Below are positions 9,369 through 18,844 of a stretch of 64,000 nt of DNA, one piece after another. The position numbers and the translations under genes are program-made. The notes beneath the pieces were generated by a model. That model ran no database searches. It was given only the letters and a program-made list of their open reading frames with translations, and had not been told where the DNA came from. Within the stretch, counting starts at the first letter, position 1. The number at the start of each line of letters is the position of its first letter. This DNA comes from Verrucosispora sp. NA02020 (lineage in GTDB: Bacteria > Actinomycetota > Actinomycetes > Mycobacteriales > Micromonosporaceae), in contig NZ_CP054923.1 of the NCBI RefSeq assembly GCF_013364215.1, forward strand, positions 1,922,001 to 1,986,000, given 5' to 3'.

Positions 9369-9938
9369 GTGAGCCACCGGATCCTGCCAGCCCTCGTCCT
9401 CGTCGCGGTCACCGCCGCCCTCACCGCCTGCGGTGGTGGGGAGAAGGAACAGCCGTCCGCCGCCGACCCGACGAGCGCGCCGCCCCCGGCCAGCGCGCCG
9501 GCCACCGCAGCCACCCCACCGGTCCCGTCGGACGCCCCGTCGGGCGCGCCGTCCACCGCCGAGCCGACCGTCACCGGCAGCACCGAGCGCCGCCCGCCCA
9601 GCCCGCCCCCGGTGGAGCTGCCGCCCCGCAAGGCCGGCGAGCCCAGCGCGCGGGAGGTCGTCGCCGCGTTCCGGGCCGCCGGGCTGAAGGCCGGCAAGTC
9701 CAAGGACCGCTCGGTGGACTGCGGGCCGGACGGGCTCGGCCTGGGCTGCTCGGAGATCGTGGTCACCGACGGCGTGGCCGTCTACGTCTTCCCCGACGAG
9801 GTCAGTGCCACCGACATGGCCGACGTGTGGGCCGGCGCCTCGTTCCGCTCCGGCACCGTCGTGCTCAACTACCTGGAGGCCAAGACGCCCCGCGCCGACC
9901 GCCCCGCCTACGAGAAGGCGCTGACCGCGCTCGACTGA
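9369..9938 (+). CDS. Small lipoprotein of unknown function
   Basis: 189-aa protein beginning at GTG 9369. The N-terminus SHRILPALVLVAVTAALTAC is a type II signal with lipobox LTAC, so the mature protein is probably lipid-anchored outside the membrane. A Pro/Ala/Ser/Thr-rich spacer (~27-90) leads to a compact C-terminal domain of about 95 residues (AREVVAAFRAAGLKAG ... YEKALTALD) with a Cys pair (VDCGPDGLGLGCS). The gene is divergent from the SAM-hydrolase gene and convergent with lhr, whose stop lies 10 bp away. I do not recognise the domain; it looks like other short actinobacterial lipoproteins without assigned role. Confidence 0.75.
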   Translation: MSHRILPALVLVAVTAALTACGGGEKEQPSAADPTSAPPPASAPATAATPPVPSDAPSGAPSTAEPTVTGSTERRPPSPPPVELPPRKAGEPSAREVVAAFRAAGLKAGKSKDRSVDCGPDGLGLGCSEIVVTDGVAVYVFPDEVSATDMADVWAGASFRSGTVVLNYLEAKTPRADRPAYEKALTALD

Positions 9939-9947
9939 GCCAGGCGC

Positions 9948-12900
9948 TCAGGCGCGTAGCCGCAGGCCGCGCGGGGTGGTGCGGAAACCGGCGGCGGTGA
10001 GGGCGTCCCGCAGCGGCGACGAGCGGACGGCCTCACCGTCGGCGCGTTCCACCGACATCGGGCCGAGCGCTCCGGAGTGGACCGCGTCGGCCAGCGCCTT
10101 GCCGGCAGCGGTCAGCGCGTCGGAGTCGTCGGTGAAGCTGAGGATCGTCCGGCCGCCGCGCTCGACGTAGAGCACCAGATCGCCGGCGACCACCACGACC
10201 AGGGCACCGGCCTTGCGCCCGGCCCGGTGCCCGGTGGGCGCGGGGGTCGCCGCGTCACCCGAGTCGACCACCCGCTCCGGCCAGGGCAGTGCCGCGCCGT
10301 ACGGGTTGGCCGGGTCGGTCGCGGCCAGGACCACCGCCGGAGCACCCCGAGTCGCCCGACCGTCGTCGAGCGGCTCGGCCAGGGCCCGGATCCGGTCCAC
10401 CGCGCCGGGTACCGCGAACTGTGCCGCGCCCAGACCGTCGACGAAGTATCCACGCCGGGCCGCCCCGCGCTCCTCCATCGCCGCCAGCACCGGATACACC
10501 GCGGCGAACCCGCCCGGCACCTGCTCGGCGACGACCGCGCCCCGGGTCACCACGCCGTGCCGCTCCAGCAGCACGTCGGCCAGTGCGGCGGCCCGGCGGG
10601 TCGGATCGGTGTCCCGCTCCGGCAACCGGGACCAGCGGCCCGCCACCGTCGGCGGGCCACCCCGGGCCGGCAGGGCCACCCGTCCCGGCCGTCGGTAGCG
10701 GCCCCGAGCGGCGGTCGGCCGGGACCGGTGCGCGCCACCGCCGCCGAGCAGCGCCCGCAGCGGTGCGAGCGTGTCGTTGGTGAGATGACCGGACCAGACC
10801 AGCTCCCAGATCACCGCCGTCAGCTCGGCGTCGTCGGTGGACCGGACCCGGTCGGCCAGCGGGCGGAAGAACATCGCCTGTCCGTCACCGAGCGCGTCCA
10901 GCACCGCGTCGTGCAGGGGCGTACGCGCCAGCGCGTCGTCCGTCGGCGGCAACAGCAGCGCGGCGGCGTCCGCGTACGCCAGGCCGACCCAGCCGTCGCC
11001 GCCGGAGATCGCACCCGCGCCGGCCCACAGCACCTCGCCGCTGGCACACAGCTCGTCGAGGTGGGCGGGGGAGTAGTCGGCCACCCGGGCCGGCAGCACC
11101 AGCCGTTCCAGGGCCGAGGCGGGAACCGAGACGCCCTGCAACTGCTCCAGGGCGGCGGCCACCGCCTCGACCCCGCGCGCCGACGAGCCGACCTGCTGCC
11201 AGCGGGGCAGGAAGGTGGCCAGCGCCCGGGGCGGCACCGGCTCGATCTCGCGACGCAGCGCGGCGAGGGAGCGGCGACGCAACAGGCGCAGCACCTCGGC
11301 GTCGCACCACTGGGTGCCGACCGACTCCGGGGTGAACTCGCCGGAGACCACCCGACCGGTGGCCCCCAGTCGGCGCAAGGTCTGCTCCACCACGAAGACG
11401 CCCAGCCCGAACCGGGCCGCGCAGGTGCTCGCCGCGAACGGCGCGTGCGTGCGGGCGTACCGGGCGACCAGGTCACCGAGCGGATCGGCGACCGGTTCGA
11501 GGTACGCCTCGGCGACGCCCACCGGCAGGGCCACGCCCAACGCGTCCCGTAGCCGGCCGGCGTCCTCCACGCCGACCCAGCGGTCCTGCCCGGCGACGCG
11601 GACCCGCAGCACCCGCCGGGCGGCGGCCAGCTCGGTCAGCCAGTCCACCGGCACCCCGCGTGCCGCCAGCTCGTCGTCGCTCAGGTCGCCGACCTGGCGC
11701 AGCAGCTCCACCGCGTCCTCGGCGTCGCGGGGACGGCGCTGCGGGGTGAGCCACCTGAGCTGTCGCTCGGTCTCGGCGAGCACCTCCGCGTCGAGCAGCT
11801 CGCGCAGGTCGACCCGACCGAGCAGCTCGCCGAGCAGGGCCGAGTCCAGCGCCAGCGCCGCCGCCCGGCGCTCCGCCAGCGGCGAGTCGCCCTCATAGAG
11901 GAACGCGCCCACGTACCCGAAGAGCAGCGAGCGGGCGAACGGCGACGGACGCGGGGTCTCCACCTCGACCAGCCGCACCCGGCGACCGGCCAGGTCCCGC
12001 ATCACCTGGGTCAGCGCGGGCAGGTCGAAGACGTCCTGGAGACATTCGCGGGCGGCCTCCAGGGTGACCGGGAAGTCGGCGTACTCGCGGGCGACGTCGA
12101 GCAGTTGGGCGGCACGTTGCCGCTGCTGCCAGAGCGGCTGGCGGCGACGCGGGTCGCGGCGGGGCAGCAGCAGCGACCGCGCGGCGCACTCGCGGAACCG
12201 GGCCGCGAACAGCGCCGAGGTGCCGACCGACTCCTCCACGAGCTGGACGATCTCCTCGGGGTCGAAGGCCACCACGTCGGCACCGGGCGGCGTGTCGGCG
12301 GTGTCCGGCAGGCGCACCACGATGCCGTCGTCGGCGGGCAGCACCTGGGCGTCCACGCCGTACCGTTCGGCGAGTCGACGGCCGACGGCCAGTGCCCAGG
12401 GCGCGTTGACCCGGGCGCCGAGCACACTGTGCACCGCCAGTCGCCAGTCGCCCAACTCGTCGCGGAACCGCTCGACCACCACCGTCCGGTCGTCGGGCAG
12501 GGCGCGGGTGGCGGCCTGCTGCTCGCGCAGGTACGCCATCAGGTTGCCGGCGGCCCAGTCGTCCAGGCCGGTGGCACGCAACGCGGCGGTCGCCTCGTCG
12601 TCACCCTGGCGCAGCAGGCCGCGTACCCGGGCACCGATCGCCCGGCCCAACTCGACCGGGCGGCCCGGCTGGTCGCCCTTCCAGAACGGCATCTTCGCCG
12701 CCTGGCCGGGCGCGGGGGAGACCAGCACCCGGTCCGGTGTGATCTCCTCGATCCGCCAGGACGACGAGCCCAGCAGGAAGACGTCGCCCACCCGGGACTC
12801 GTAGACCATCTCCTCGTCCAGCTCGCCGACCCGGGCGGCACGTTCGGCGCCGGCCAGGAAGACGCCGAACAGACCCCGGTCGGGGATGGTGCCGCCGCTG

Positions 12901-14531
12901 GTCACCGCGAGCCGTTGGGCGCCCGGCCGACCGGTCAGCAGGTCGGTGGCGCGGTCCCAGACCAGGCGGGGACGCAGCTCGGCGAAGGCGGTCGACGGGT
13001 AGCGGCCGGAGAGCATGTCGAGCACGGCGTGCAGCGCGGAGTCGGGCAGCTCGGCGAAGGGCGCCGCCCGGCGGACCACCGTCGCCAGGTCGGCCACCGG
13101 CCACTCGTCGAGCGCGACCATCGCGACGATCTGTTGGGCGAGCACGTCGAGCGGGTTGCGCGGATGGTGCAGCTCCTCGATCGCGGCGTCGCCCATCCGC
13201 TCGGCGACCACGGCGCAGGAGAGCAGGTCGCCCCGGTGCTTGGGCAGCACCACCCCACGGGACACCGCGCCGACCTGGTGCCCGGCCCGCCCGACGCGTT
13301 GCAGGCCGGCGGCCACGCTCGGCGGCGCCTCGATCTGCACGACCAGGTCGACCGCGCCCATGTCGATGCCGAGTTCGAGGCTGGAGGTGGCGACCACGGC
13401 CGGGAGCTGACCGGCCTTGAGCGCCTCCTCGATGTGCCGGCGCTCCTCGCGGGAGACGCTGCCGTGGTGCGCGCGGGCGATCACCGGCGGCGCGCCGGCC
13501 ACGGCCCCGGCCTGGGCCATCATCTCCGCCGGTGTCCGGCCGGCACGCTCGGCCGGCGGGGTCACCCCGTCAGTGGTCGGCGCGGTGGTCTGCTCGTGGG
13601 CGAGTTCGTTGAGGCGGGCGCAGAGCCGCTCGGCGCTGCGCCGGGAGTTGGTGAAGACGATGGTCGAGCGGTGGGCTCGGATCAACGAGTGGACGCGTTC
13701 CTCGACGGCGGGCCAGATCGACGCCGACCTGGGGCGGCCGAGGTCGTCCTCCGGCTGCTCCTGCTCGTCGAGGCGGGTCATGTCCTCCACCGGGACCTGG
13801 ACGCTGACCTCGATCGTCTTGGCGCTGGCCGGGGCCACCACGTCGACCGGGCGGGCGCCGCCGAGGAACCGGGCGCACTCGTCGAGCGGCCGGACGGTGG
13901 CGGAGAGCCCGATCCGCTGCGCCGGAGCGGGCAGCAACTCGTCGAGACGCTCCAGGGAGAGCGCGAGGTGGGCGCCGCGTTTGGTGCCGGCGACCGCGTG
14001 CACCTCGTCGACGATCACCGTCTCGACGCCCCGCAGCGCGTCCCGCGCGGCGGAGGTGAGCAGCAGGAACAGCGACTCCGGGGTGGTGATCAGGATGTCC
14101 GGCGGAGTCCGTGCGAAGGCCCGCCGCTCGTCCGCCGGGGTGTCGCCGGTCCGCATGCCGACGGTGATCTCCGGCGGGGGGAGCGCGAGCCGGGTGGCGG
14201 CCTGCCGGATGCCCGCCAGAGGTGCGCGCAGGTTCCGCTCGACGTCGACCGCGAGCGCCTTGAGCGGGCTGACGTAGAGCACCCGGCACCGGTGTCGGGG
14301 GTCGTCGGGGGCCGGCTCGCGGGCCAACCGGTCGAGCGACCAGAGGAAGGCGGCGAGGGTTTTGCCGGAACCGGTCGGCGCCACCACCAGGGCGTGCCGC
14401 CCGGCCGCGACCGCCGTCCAGGCGCCGGCCTGCGCTGCCGTGGGCGCGGCGAAGGCCGCCCCGAACCACTCCCGGGTCGCCGGACCGAAGCGGGAGAGCA
14501 CCCCCGTCGACCCGCCGCTGGAATCCGCCAC
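9948..14531 (-). CDS. lhr: Lhr-type ATP-dependent DNA helicase
   Basis: Large superfamily 2 helicase, 1527 aa, close to the length of mycobacterial Lhr. Mycobacterial Lhr is a 3'-to-5' translocase that unwinds DNA and RNA:DNA hybrids. Two RecA-like domains come first: Walker A APTGSGKT (51-58), box II DEVH (175-178), SATVRP (motif III), IVFTNSRRSAERLC (Ia/IV region) and QRVGRAGHQVG (motif VI). The Lhr-core winged-helix and beta-barrel follow, then a long C-terminal region expected to hold the extra winged-helix array. The start is GTG 14531, with only a weak upstream Shine-Dalgarno. Together with nei2 at 5945 it keeps the repair-gene association seen in mycobacteria. Confidence 0.93.
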   Translation of the reverse strand: MADSSGGSTGVLSRFGPATREWFGAAFAAPTAAQAGAWTAVAAGRHALVVAPTGSGKTLAAFLWSLDRLAREPAPDDPRHRCRVLYVSPLKALAVDVERNLRAPLAGIRQAATRLALPPPEITVGMRTGDTPADERRAFARTPPDILITTPESLFLLLTSAARDALRGVETVIVDEVHAVAGTKRGAHLALSLERLDELLPAPAQRIGLSATVRPLDECARFLGGARPVDVVAPASAKTIEVSVQVPVEDMTRLDEQEQPEDDLGRPRSASIWPAVEERVHSLIRAHRSTIVFTNSRRSAERLCARLNELAHEQTTAPTTDGVTPPAERAGRTPAEMMAQAGAVAGAPPVIARAHHGSVSREERRHIEEALKAGQLPAVVATSSLELGIDMGAVDLVVQIEAPPSVAAGLQRVGRAGHQVGAVSRGVVLPKHRGDLLSCAVVAERMGDAAIEELHHPRNPLDVLAQQIVAMVALDEWPVADLATVVRRAAPFAELPDSALHAVLDMLSGRYPSTAFAELRPRLVWDRATDLLTGRPGAQRLAVTSGGTIPDRGLFGVFLAGAERAARVGELDEEMVYESRVGDVFLLGSSSWRIEEITPDRVLVSPAPGQAAKMPFWKGDQPGRPVELGRAIGARVRGLLRQGDDEATAALRATGLDDWAAGNLMAYLREQQAATRALPDDRTVVVERFRDELGDWRLAVHSVLGARVNAPWALAVGRRLAERYGVDAQVLPADDGIVVRLPDTADTPPGADVVAFDPEEIVQLVEESVGTSALFAARFRECAARSLLLPRRDPRRRQPLWQQRQRAAQLLDVAREYADFPVTLEAARECLQDVFDLPALTQVMRDLAGRRVRLVEVETPRPSPFARSLLFGYVGAFLYEGDSPLAERRAAALALDSALLGELLGRVDLRELLDAEVLAETERQLRWLTPQRRPRDAEDAVELLRQVGDLSDDELAARGVPVDWLTELAAARRVLRVRVAGQDRWVGVEDAGRLRDALGVALPVGVAEAYLEPVADPLGDLVARYARTHAPFAASTCAARFGLGVFVVEQTLRRLGATGRVVSGEFTPESVGTQWCDAEVLRLLRRRSLAALRREIEPVPPRALATFLPRWQQVGSSARGVEAVAAALEQLQGVSVPASALERLVLPARVADYSPAHLDELCASGEVLWAGAGAISGGDGWVGLAYADAAALLLPPTDDALARTPLHDAVLDALGDGQAMFFRPLADRVRSTDDAELTAVIWELVWSGHLTNDTLAPLRALLGGGGAHRSRPTAARGRYRRPGRVALPARGGPPTVAGRWSRLPERDTDPTRRAAALADVLLERHGVVTRGAVVAEQVPGGFAAVYPVLAAMEERGAARRGYFVDGLGAAQFAVPGAVDRIRALAEPLDDGRATRGAPAVVLAATDPANPYGAALPWPERVVDSGDAATPAPTGHRAGRKAGALVVVVAGDLVLYVERGGRTILSFTDDSDALTAAGKALADAVHSGALGPMSVERADGEAVRSSPLRDALTAAGFRTTPRGLRLRA

Positions 14532-14627
14532 GACCCCATACTGCCCCTGGGGACCGACATCCTTCGTGTTCGTCGGTGGAGAGGTATGTCTGTTTAAGGC
14601 GTTGCAGGCGTCATGACCGTAGAATCC

Positions 14628-14644
14628 GTTAAGTCTTACTTAAC
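14628..14644. promoter_or_regulatory. Palindromic operator-like element GTTAAGT-CTT-ACTTAAC
   Basis: Perfect 7-bp inverted repeat with a 3-bp spacer in an AT-rich patch between lhr and the gene at 14711. A TAGAAT hexamer (14620-14625) lies immediately upstream. The symmetry suggests a binding site for a dimeric regulator of the downstream gene. I do not know which one. Confidence 0.45.
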
Positions 14645-14710
14645 TTCTTGCTTGCATCCGGCAACATAAAGTAACTTCACTCGCGGTGTAACGCACGGCG
14701 AGGAGGTCGG

Positions 14711-15049
14711 ATGGACGTCGAGGAGCGGAGTCCAGGGTCCGGCACCGACGTCCTGATTCGCAAGGTCGACAGTCATGTCGCCACTCTCCGCACCGGCCTG
14801 CACGGGCCCGATCTTGAGCTGGCCGAGCGTCTCGCTGGCTGCCTGCGGGAGTTGATCGCGTCGACGGCCCAGGCCAGTGCCGCGGACCGGGCGCGGGTGC
14901 GGGTCGCCGTGCACTATTTCGTGCTCCGTCGGGAGAGTCGAGGGCGGCTACTCTCCGTGCGCTCGCTCGCCGCAGCCCAGCGACTGGTCAACAAGGCGGC
15001 ACGGCAACTCGGCCGACCGGACCTGGCGGTCGAGACCCGCGCCGGGTAG
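14711..15049 (+). CDS. Conserved-looking small protein of unknown function
   Basis: 112-aa soluble, mostly helical protein. ATG 14711 follows a strong ribosome-binding site (GGCGAGGAGG). It is rich in Ala, Leu and Arg, with one Cys and no signal peptide or membrane segment. The C-terminal half (VHYFVLRRESRGRLLSVRS ... LVNKAARQLGR) is basic. An AT-rich upstream region with a palindrome and a TAGAAT hexamer suggests a dedicated regulated promoter. It stands alone between divergent lhr and the mrp operon. I do not recognise the family. Confidence 0.65.
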   Translation: MDVEERSPGSGTDVLIRKVDSHVATLRTGLHGPDLELAERLAGCLRELIASTAQASAADRARVRVAVHYFVLRRESRGRLLSVRSLAAAQRLVNKAARQLGRPDLAVETRAG

Positions 15050-15116
15050 GACGGAACTCCTCGCGCCGGTGGCGCGGCCCCGCCGCGCCCGAGCGTCACC
15101 GATCTCTCCCGGTCGC

Positions 15117-15152
15117 CACGCGGTCGCCCACGCGGTCGCCCACGCGGTCGAC
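15117..15152. repeat. 12-bp tandem repeat, three copies
   Basis: Unit CACGCGGTCGCC repeated three times, the last copy with one substitution near its end. It lies in non-coding DNA downstream of the small gene ending at 15049. Confidence 0.8.
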
Positions 15153-15207
15153 TGCGGCCGGTCACTCTTCGTGGCTTCCCCGGGTCGGCTCCGAGTGCTC
15201 TCGCTCG

Positions 15208-15331
15208 CCTTTGCTCTGCTTCAACCCACGCAATGCCCTCTGAACTGCGCTGCTCTGGCGACCGGCGCCGATGGCGACCTCGATGATCGACACGAAGGGT
15301 GACTGTTGCGTGGGTTGAAGCAGAGCAAAGG
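15208..15331. repeat. 26-bp perfect inverted repeat with 72-bp interior
   Basis: Left arm 15208-15233 begins CCTTTGCTCTGCTTCAACC. Right arm 15306-15331 is its exact complement, ending GAAGCAGAGCAAAGG. The 72-bp interior carries no ORF. I see no flanking target-site duplication. It could be a MITE-like remnant or a recurrent intergenic element of the genus. It lies about 135 bp upstream of mrpA. Confidence 0.8.
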
Positions 15332-15466
15332 GCACCACGAGGGGTGGGTCCGCTTCGCGCCCGCCGCCTGGCACCCTCGACGCGCCAGACAAAGGTGAAT
15401 ATGGGCTTTTTTCGGTAAAACCGACTATCGCGCCCCGGAGATGTCGTCTGATCGCAGGTAGGCGCC

Positions 15467-18349
15467 ATGCACGCGAAACGGGCGCCGCTGCCACCTCGAC
15501 CGGGAGCGCGCGTGCTCGTACTGCTGATCCTGCACCTCGTGGCGGCGCTGGCGGCACCGCTGCTGGTCCGTCGGTGGGGTGCGCGCGCCTGCTATCCGCT
15601 GGCGCTCGCGCCGGCCGCCGCGTTCGGCTGGGCGGTGGTCCGCACCCCCGACGTGACCGACGGCGGTGCGGTGGTCGAGACGTACCCGTGGATCCCGAAG
15701 CTCGGGCTCGACCTGGCCTTCCGGACGACCACGCTGTCCTGGGTGATGACCCTGCTGATCGGCGGCGTCGGCGCGTTGGTGCTGGTCTACAGCGCACGGT
15801 ACTTCCCGCCCCCGGCCGTCGGGACGGCCCAGTTCGCCGGGGTGCTGGTCGGCTTCGCCGGAGCCATGCTCGGCCTGGTCTTCGCCGACGACCTGCTGCT
15901 GCTCTACGTCTGCTGGGAACTGACCACGGTCTTCTCGTACCTGCTCATCGGGCACAGCGCCGAGCGGCGTTCGGCCCGCTGGGCCGCCGCCCAGGCGCTG
16001 ACCGTGACCACGTTCGGCGGCCTGGCCATGCTGGTCGGGTTCATCATGCTTGGCCACCACGCCGGCACCTACCGCCTGTCGGAACTGTCGCAACACCCGC
16101 TTCCCGGCGGGGCGTACCTGGTCGTCGCCGTGGTGCTGATCCTGCTCGGGGCGCTGTCCAAGTCGGCCCTGCTGCCGTTCACCTCGTGGCTGCCGGTGGC
16201 GATGGCGGCACCGACGCCGGTCAGCGCGTACCTGCACGCGGCGGCGATGGTGAAGGCCGGCGTCTACCTGCTCGGTCTGCTTGCCCCGTTGCTGGCGCAG
16301 GCGAGCCCGTGGCGACCGGTGGTACTTGTCGCCGGGCTGGCCACCATGGTGCTGGGCGGCTGGTCCGCGTTGCGGCAGAACGACCTGAAACTGCTGCTGG
16401 CGTACGGCACGCTCAGCCAGCTCGGCCTGGTGGCGGTGGCGATCGGGGTGGGCACCCCGGACGCCGCGCTGGCCGGCGTGGCGATGTTGGTGGCACACGC
16501 CCTGTTCAAGGCGGCGCTGTTCCTCGTCGTCGGCATCATCGACCACGGCGCACACACCCGTGACCTGCGCAAGCTGTCCGGCCTGGGGCGAAGTACCCCG
16601 GTCCTGGCGGTGGTGGCCGGGCTCGCCGCCGCCTCCATGGCCGGGGTGCCGCCACTGTTCGGTTTCGCCGCGAAGGAGGCGATCTTCGCCGCCTTCACCG
16701 ATCGGCCGGTGGCGCTGGCCGTGCTGGTGGTCGGCACCGTGCTCACGGTCGCCTACAGCATCCGGTTCCTCTGGGGCGCGTTCGGCACCCGTCCCGGCCT
16801 GGCGCCGACCGAACTGGAGCGGATCCCGGCGGCGATGCTCTGGCCACCGGCCGTGCTCGCCGGGGCGGGACTCGTCGCCGGGCCGGCGGCGGGCGCGCTC
16901 GACCACCTGTTCCGCCCGTACGCGCAACTCCTCGGACCGGTCCACGGGCACCTCACCCTCTGGCCCGGCTTCCACCTCGCGCTCGGTCTCTCCGCGCTGA
17001 CCCTCGCCGGCGGCGCGGTGCTGTTCCTGCTCCGCGGTCCGTTGACCCCGGTGCTGGCCCGACTGCGGTCCCCGGCCACCGGACAGCAGGGCTACGAGTG
17101 GCTCATCCACCGCTTCGACCGGACCGCGGTGGACGTCACCAGCGTCACCCAACGGGGTTCACTGCCGCAGTACCTCGGTCTCATCCTGATCGTGCTCTCC
17201 GCCGTGCCCGGCGGGGTGCTGCTGGTGATCCGTCCGTGGGAACAATCCCTGATGCTGTGGGGCTCGCCCGCGCAGCCGGTGGTGCTGCTGGTGATCGCGA
17301 TGGCGGCGCTGCTCGCCGTCGGGGCCAGCCGCCGGCTCACCGCGATGCTGCTGGTCGGGGTGACCGGCTACGGCACCGCGATGTTCTTCGTGCTGCACGG
17401 CGCACCTGACCTGGCGCTCACCCAGTTCCTGGTGGAGACCGTGACCATCGCGGTCTTCGTGCTGGTGCTGCGTCGCCTGCCGGAGCGGTTCTCGGTGCGT
17501 CCGCTGCGCCGCAGCCGCTGGATCCGCCGGTCGATCGGCGCACTGGTCGGCCTCACCGTGGCCGGGCTCGCACTGGCCGCGACGGCGGCCCGGCACACCC
17601 GCACCATCTCCGAGGACTTCCCCCGGCTCGCCGTCGAGCAGGGGTACGGCCGCAACGTGGTGAACGTGACGCTCGTCGACATCCGGGCCTGGGACACGTT
17701 CGGTGAGCTGGCGGTGCTGGTGGCCGCCGCGACCGGGGTGGCCAGTCTGGTCTTCCAGCAGTCCCGCACCGGCCCCCGGCCCCGACGGTTGGACGCCGAC
17801 CGGGGCGAGAGCCTGGCCGGGCGGCCGGTGTGGCTGCGCGGCGGCGCCACGCTGATCGAACGCAACCGCTCGATCGTGCTGGAGGTGGTCACCCGGCTGA
17901 TCTTCCACACCGCCGTGCTCTTCTCCTTCTACCTGCTGTTCTCCGGCCACAACGCGCCCGGTGGGGGATTCGCCGGTGGCCTGGTGGCCAGCCTGGCGCT
18001 GACCATGCGCTACCTCGCCGGCGGCCGGTACGAACTGGCCGAGGCCGCGCCGGTCTCCGCCGGCACCGTACTCGGCGCCGGGCTCGGCCTGGCGGTGTGC
18101 GGCGCGGTGGCCTCCCTGCTGGCCGGCGGTGCCGTGCTGGAGAGCGCGCGGATCGACCTCTGGCTGCCGGTGATCGGCGACTTCTACCTGATCACCTCGC
18201 TCTTCTTCGACATCGGCGTCTATCTGGTGGTGATCGGGTTGGCGCTGGACGTGCTGCGCAGTCTCGGTGCCGAGGTGGACCGGCACATCGAGGCGGCCGG
18301 CGGACCCGAGGGCGGGCTCGCCGTGGAGCGCCGGGGCGGCACCCGATGA
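15467..18349 (+). CDS. mrpA: Mrp Na+/H+ antiporter subunit A (MnhA, with fused MnhB domain)
   Basis: 960-aa polytopic membrane protein, largest subunit of the Mrp cation/proton antiporter, related to the NuoL family of complex I. The first ~500 residues hold the antiporter domain with WELTTVFSYLLIGH, LSKSALLPFTSWLPVAM and HAAAMVKAGVYLL, including the conserved Lys and Glu of proton-pumping subunits. The C-terminal part contains HNAPGGGFAGGLVASLAL, the signature of MnhB, so A and B are fused, as in other actinobacteria. No separate mrpB is present. Its TGA overlaps the ATG of mrpC (ATGA). The start at 15467 has a modest Shine-Dalgarno (GCAGGTAGG). Confidence 0.93.
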   Translation: MHAKRAPLPPRPGARVLVLLILHLVAALAAPLLVRRWGARACYPLALAPAAAFGWAVVRTPDVTDGGAVVETYPWIPKLGLDLAFRTTTLSWVMTLLIGGVGALVLVYSARYFPPPAVGTAQFAGVLVGFAGAMLGLVFADDLLLLYVCWELTTVFSYLLIGHSAERRSARWAAAQALTVTTFGGLAMLVGFIMLGHHAGTYRLSELSQHPLPGGAYLVVAVVLILLGALSKSALLPFTSWLPVAMAAPTPVSAYLHAAAMVKAGVYLLGLLAPLLAQASPWRPVVLVAGLATMVLGGWSALRQNDLKLLLAYGTLSQLGLVAVAIGVGTPDAALAGVAMLVAHALFKAALFLVVGIIDHGAHTRDLRKLSGLGRSTPVLAVVAGLAAASMAGVPPLFGFAAKEAIFAAFTDRPVALAVLVVGTVLTVAYSIRFLWGAFGTRPGLAPTELERIPAAMLWPPAVLAGAGLVAGPAAGALDHLFRPYAQLLGPVHGHLTLWPGFHLALGLSALTLAGGAVLFLLRGPLTPVLARLRSPATGQQGYEWLIHRFDRTAVDVTSVTQRGSLPQYLGLILIVLSAVPGGVLLVIRPWEQSLMLWGSPAQPVVLLVIAMAALLAVGASRRLTAMLLVGVTGYGTAMFFVLHGAPDLALTQFLVETVTIAVFVLVLRRLPERFSVRPLRRSRWIRRSIGALVGLTVAGLALAATAARHTRTISEDFPRLAVEQGYGRNVVNVTLVDIRAWDTFGELAVLVAAATGVASLVFQQSRTGPRPRRLDADRGESLAGRPVWLRGGATLIERNRSIVLEVVTRLIFHTAVLFSFYLLFSGHNAPGGGFAGGLVASLALTMRYLAGGRYELAEAAPVSAGTVLGAGLGLAVCGAVASLLAGGAVLESARIDLWLPVIGDFYLITSLFFDIGVYLVVIGLALDVLRSLGAEVDRHIEAAGGPEGGLAVERRGGTR

Positions 18350-18816
18350 GCGCCGGGGCCAACCTTGTCTCGTTCGTGGCGATCGGGGTGCTCGTCGGCT
18401 GCGGGGTGACCCTGCTGCTGGAACGCAGCCTGAGTCGGATCCTGCTCGGCATCATCCTGATCGGCAACGGCGTCAACCTGCTGATCATCTTCGGTGGCCG
18501 GTCCGGGCGGGCACCGGTGGCCGGGGTCACCGAGCCGGATCGGATGAGCGACGCGCTGCCCCAGGCCATGGTGCTGACGGCCATCGTCATCACGTTCGGG
18601 TTCACCGCCTTCCTGCTCGCCATCAGCTACCGCAGCTGGTACTTGACCGGCGACGACGAGGTGCCCGACGACCTGGAGGACCAGCAGATCGTCCGCCGCG
18701 CGGCGCGCCGGGAGGTCTCCACCGCGGACCTCGGCGGGGAACCGCCGGAGAGCGACCCCGAGCAGGTCGACGCGCCCGCGCCGTGGCAGCGCCGCCGCGA
18801 GGGGGGCCCGGGATGA
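18346..18816 (+). CDS. mrpC: Mrp antiporter subunit C
   Basis: 156-aa subunit homologous to NuoK. Three transmembrane helices are visible (LVSFVAIGVLVGCGVTLLLE; LLGIILIGNGVNLLIIFGG; MVLTAIVITFGFTAFLLAIS), followed by an acidic hydrophilic C-terminal tail that is longer than usual. The ATG at 18346 overlaps the mrpA stop by four bases, implying translational coupling. It forms the A-C-D core of the antiporter together with MrpA and MrpD. Confidence 0.93.
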   Translation: MSAGANLVSFVAIGVLVGCGVTLLLERSLSRILLGIILIGNGVNLLIIFGGRSGRAPVAGVTEPDRMSDALPQAMVLTAIVITFGFTAFLLAISYRSWYLTGDDEVPDDLEDQQIVRRAARREVSTADLGGEPPESDPEQVDAPAPWQRRREGGPG

Positions 18817-18844
18817 GCCGGTACGCGTCGCACGGGCGGCACCG

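Larger units (their letters stand above)
15050..15466. other. Gene-free stretch upstream of mrpA
   Basis: 417 bp without a convincing gene. It holds a 12-bp tandem repeat at 15117-15152 and a 26-bp perfect inverted repeat at 15208-15331. A less GC-rich segment with a T6 run and a small CGGT-AAA-ACCG hairpin (about 15400-15425) precedes mrpA and probably contains its promoter. Confidence 0.6.

Noticed and set aside
12105..14597. An 830-codon open frame opposite lhr
   Set aside because: It is the antisense shadow of a clear helicase gene in very GC-rich DNA, and its composition is Gly/Arg/His-rich without any domain.
15208..15331. Insertion sequence
   Set aside because: Although the arms are perfect, the interior is only 72 bp with no transposase and no flanking duplication that I can see.
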